Positions 61,043-64,000 of a stretch of 64,000 nucleotides of DNA are shown here, piece after piece. The first letter of the stretch is position 1. Each line of letters starts with the position of its first letter. The position numbers were made by a program, and so were the translations under genes. The DNA lies in NCBI GenBank assembly GCA_023375785.1, contig SZWC01001161.1:20942-84941 (forward strand), in the 5' to 3' direction. This stretch comes from Penium margaritaceum (lineage: Eukaryota; Streptophyta; Zygnematophyceae; Desmidiales; Peniaceae). The notes beneath the pieces are model-generated. The model worked only from the letters and a program-made list of their open reading frames with translations, was not told where the DNA came from and did not search any database.

Positions 61043-62186
61043 CTAGCAAGTACAAAGACCTTCAACAAGCAGTGGTACGGTGTGGCTAGCGTTCACAGTG
61101 ACCAACCAAAAAATGCATACGTCACTGACTAGGACCGAAGAAGTCCACTATGTGTGGTCAACATTGACAACTCATAACACGAGTCACAAATGGTCAGAGG
61201 GAGAGACAATGGTTTGGGAACCCTATGTATCGACTAGAAAGAACAAAGAACTTCAATACGCAGTGGCACGGTATGGCTAATATGCACACCAAACAACTAA
61301 TCTAGGCATATGTCAGTGACCCTGATCAACTAATTTCAATATGGGTGGTCAACGTTCACCAACCATAACACGAGTCACAAAAAGTCAGAGGGGGAAACAA
61401 TGGCATGGGAATACCAGTTCACAACTAGCAAGTAAAACAAACTTCAATCAGTAGTAGCACGGTGTGGCTACCATGCACAATGACCGACCAAAGTAGGCAT
61501 ATGTACTGCCTTTGACCAAAGAAATCCGCTGTGTGGTCAACATTGACATTTCATAATACGAGTCACAAATGGTCAGAGGGAGAAAAAATGGTTTCGGAAC
61601 ACCAGGTATCAACTAAAAAGCACAAGGACCTTCAATGAGTTGTGGCACGGTGTGGATACCATGCATGATGACCAACCAAAGTAGGCACATGTCATTGACC
61701 ATGACCAAAGAAAGTCACCATGTGTGGTAAACTTTGACAACTCATAACACGAGTCACGAATGATCAGAGTGGAAGATAATGGTTTCTGAATACAAGTTTT
61801 CGCCTAGCAAGTACAAATACCTTTAATATGTAGTGGCACAGTGTGGCTACAATGCACAGTGACCAACCAAAGTATGCATATGTCACTGACCATGACCAAA
61901 GAATTTCACTTCATTTGGTCAATGTTGACAACTCACAACACAAGTCACAGATAGTCAGAGGGGGTAACAATGGTTTGGGCAGACTAGCTATCAACTAAAA
62001 AGTACAAAGACCTTCAATACATAGTGACACGGCGTGGTATCCCTATACAGTGACAAACCAAAGTAGGCATATGTCACTAACCATGACCAAACGAATTTCA
62101 CAGTGTGTGGTCAACGTTGAAAACTCATAACACGGGTCACAAATGGTCAGAGGGGGAAACAATCTGTTGGGAACACTAGTTATCAA
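61043..62186 (-). repeat. 6-mer HOR unit (1144 bp)
   Basis: Partner of 54668-55812 at an offset of about 6375 bp; shares the GCTGTGTGGTC deletion. Confidence 0.9.
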
Positions 62187-63328
62187 CTAGCAAGTACAAA
62201 GTCCTTCAACAAGCAGTGGCACGGTGTGGCTAGCGTAGTGACCAACCAAAGGATGCATACGTCACAGACTATGACCAAAGAAGTCCACTATGTGTTGTCA
62301 GCATCGACAACTCACAACACGAGTCACAAATGGTCAGAGGGAGAGACAATGGTTTGGGAACCCAATGTATTGACTAGAAAGGACAAAGAACTTCAATACG
62401 TAGTGGCACGGTGTGGCTACTATTCACACCAAACAACCAAACTAGGCATATGTCACTGACCATGACCGAATAATTTCAATATGGGTGGTCAACGTTCACC
62501 AACCATAACACGAGTCACAAACGGTCAGAGGGGGAAACAATGGTATGGGAATATCAGTTCTCAACTAGAAAGTAAAACGACCTTCAATCAGTAGTAGCAC
62601 GGTGTGGCTACCATGCACAATGACCGACCAAAGTAGGCATATGTTCTGCCTTGGACCACGGAATTCCGCTGTGTGTTCTTAACATTGACACTTCATAATA
62701 CGAGTCACAAATGGTCAGAGGGAGACACAATGGTTTGGGAACACCAGGTATCAACTTAAAAGCACAAGGACTTTCAATGAGTTGTGGCACGGTGTGGATA
62801 CCATGCACGATGACCAACCAAAGTAGGCACATGTCACTGACCATGACCAAAGAAAGTCACCATGTGTGGTAAACTTTGACAACTCATAACACGAGTCACA
62901 AATGGTCAGAGTGGAAAATAATGGTTTCTGAATACTAGTGTTTGACTAGCAAGTACAAAAACCTTTAATATGTAGTGGCACTGTGTGGCTACAATGCACA
63001 GTGACCAACCAACGTATGCATATGTCACTGACCATGACCAAAGAATTTCACTTCATGTGGTCAATGTTGACAACTCACAACACAAGATACAGATAGTGAG
63101 AGAGGGTAACAATGGTTTTGGACGACTAGCTATCAACTGGAAAGCACAAAGACCTTCAATACGTAGTGACACGGCGTGGTAACCCTGTACAGTGACAAAG
63201 CAAAGTATGCGCATGTCACTAACCACGACCAAAAGAATTTCACAGTGTGTGGTCAACGTTGAAAACTCATAACACGGGTCACATATGGTCAGAGGGGGAA
63301 ACAATCGGTTGAGAACACTAGTTATCAA
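62187..63328 (-). repeat. 6-mer HOR unit (1142 bp), ending in cassette-type M5
   Basis: A short-type M4 explains the deficit. The 3' half matches 56763-57902 at an offset of 5426 bp. Confidence 0.9.
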
Positions 63329-64000
63329 CTAGCAAGTACAAAGTCCTTCAACAAGCAGTGGTACGGTGTGGCTAGCGTGCACAGTGACCAACCAAAGGAT
63401 GCAAACGTCACAGACTATGACCGAAGAAGTCCACTATGTGTGGTCAGCATTGACAACTCACAACACGAGTCACAGATAGTCAGAAGGGGGTAACAAATGT
63501 GTGGGAAGACTAGCTATCAACTAGGATGCTCAAAGACCTTCAATGCGTAGTGACATGGCGTGGTAACCACATACTGTGATAAGACAAACAAGGCATATGT
63601 CAGTGACCATGACCAAAAAAATTCAATATGGGTGGTCAACGTTCACAACCCATAACACGAGTCCAAAATGGTCGGAGGGGGGGGAAATGGTTTCCAAACA
63701 CTATGTATCTTCTAGCAAGTACAAAGATCTTTCGTATGTATTACCACGGTGTGGCTACCTTGCACAATGACCTACCCAAGTAGGCATACATCACTGCTCA
63801 TGACCAAAGAAGTTTAGTGTGTGTGGTCAGCGTTCACAACTCATAATACAAGTAAAAAATGGGCAGAGGGAGAAACAATGGTTTGGGAATACTTGGTATC
63901 GACTAGCAAGTACAAAGACCTTCGATAAGTGGTGGCACGGTGAGGCTACCATGCACAATGACCAACAAAAGTATGCCTGTGTCACTGGACATTATAAAAA
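63329..64000 (-). repeat. Post-insert cassette arm, cut by window end
   Basis: M4, Mc, Mb and Ma, collinear with 57903-58574. By that alignment a ninth insert should start at about position 64027, just outside the window. Confidence 0.88.

Noticed and set aside
53-63770. More than a hundred open frames of 60-106 codons on both strands that look like a protein family
   Set aside because: They are translations of the same satellite monomers. The frame follows monomer type, ends within one or two monomers, overlaps on both strands and starts at arbitrary codons. No domain, signal or codon bias is visible.
1-64000. CRISPR array or bacterial repeat locus
   Set aside because: Repeats are directly adjacent with no unique spacers, the monomer is 191 bp, and no cas-like gene is present.
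1-64000. Telomeric repeats or rDNA within the window
   Set aside because: I found no runs of TTTAGGG, TTAGGG or similar, and no rRNA-like sequence.

Overview
The whole window is a tandem satellite array. I see no protein-coding gene, rRNA gene, functional tRNA gene or CRISPR. The base unit is a monomer of about 191 bp. Six diverged types, called M1 to M6 here, are chained into a higher-order repeat (HOR) of 1146 bp, measured directly by marker spacing (4460, 5605, 6751, 7893, 9039, 10184 and so on). The scale, the higher-order organisation, the RNA polymerase III-type (tRNA-like) inserts and the single-N gaps point to nuclear heterochromatin (centromeric, pericentromeric, subtelomeric or knob-like) of a eukaryote, possibly a plant. 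I cannot name the species or match the satellite to a named family from the sequence alone. Short open frames recur on both strands only because the repeat recurs.

Layout. Positions 1-3610 carry the satellite in reverse orientation. Near 3611 it flips, and 3611-44064 is in forward orientation. At 44064-44067 it flips back, and 44068-64000 is reverse. Most HOR units are 6-mers. There are 7-mers (245-1581; 11332-12668), 5-mers made by an M5/M6 fusion (14961, 26130, 30438, and repeatedly after 50 kb) and one 4-mer (33458-34221).

Eight copies of a non-satellite insert of about 505-523 bp interrupt the array (19195, 28071, 35209, 43171, 44341, 47685, 52221, 58601). A ninth should begin about 27 bp past the window end. 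Each insert has an AT-rich part, a tRNA-like Pol III promoter (A box and B box), a G-rich part with G-quadruplex potential and an A-rich end, so it resembles a SINE. Every copy has the same orientation relative to the satellite and sits in the same cassette: about 986 bp of M5-M6-M1-M2-My upstream and about 698 bp of diverged monomers downstream. This means one ancestral insertion was amplified as part of the satellite.

Larger duplications lie on top of this: offsets of about 16.0 kb (19.2-26.1 kb with 35.2-41.6 kb), 3341 bp (44.07-46.2 kb with 47.41-49.57 kb), about 6.38 kb (52.2-55.8 kb with 58.6-62.2 kb) and 5426 bp (57.4-58.6 kb with 62.85-64.0 kb). Breakpoints show short microhomologies and small local duplications. 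Three of the four N bases mark real missing sequence; HOR arithmetic predicts about 220 bp lost at 31804 and about 520 bp lost in total at 37053 and 37459.
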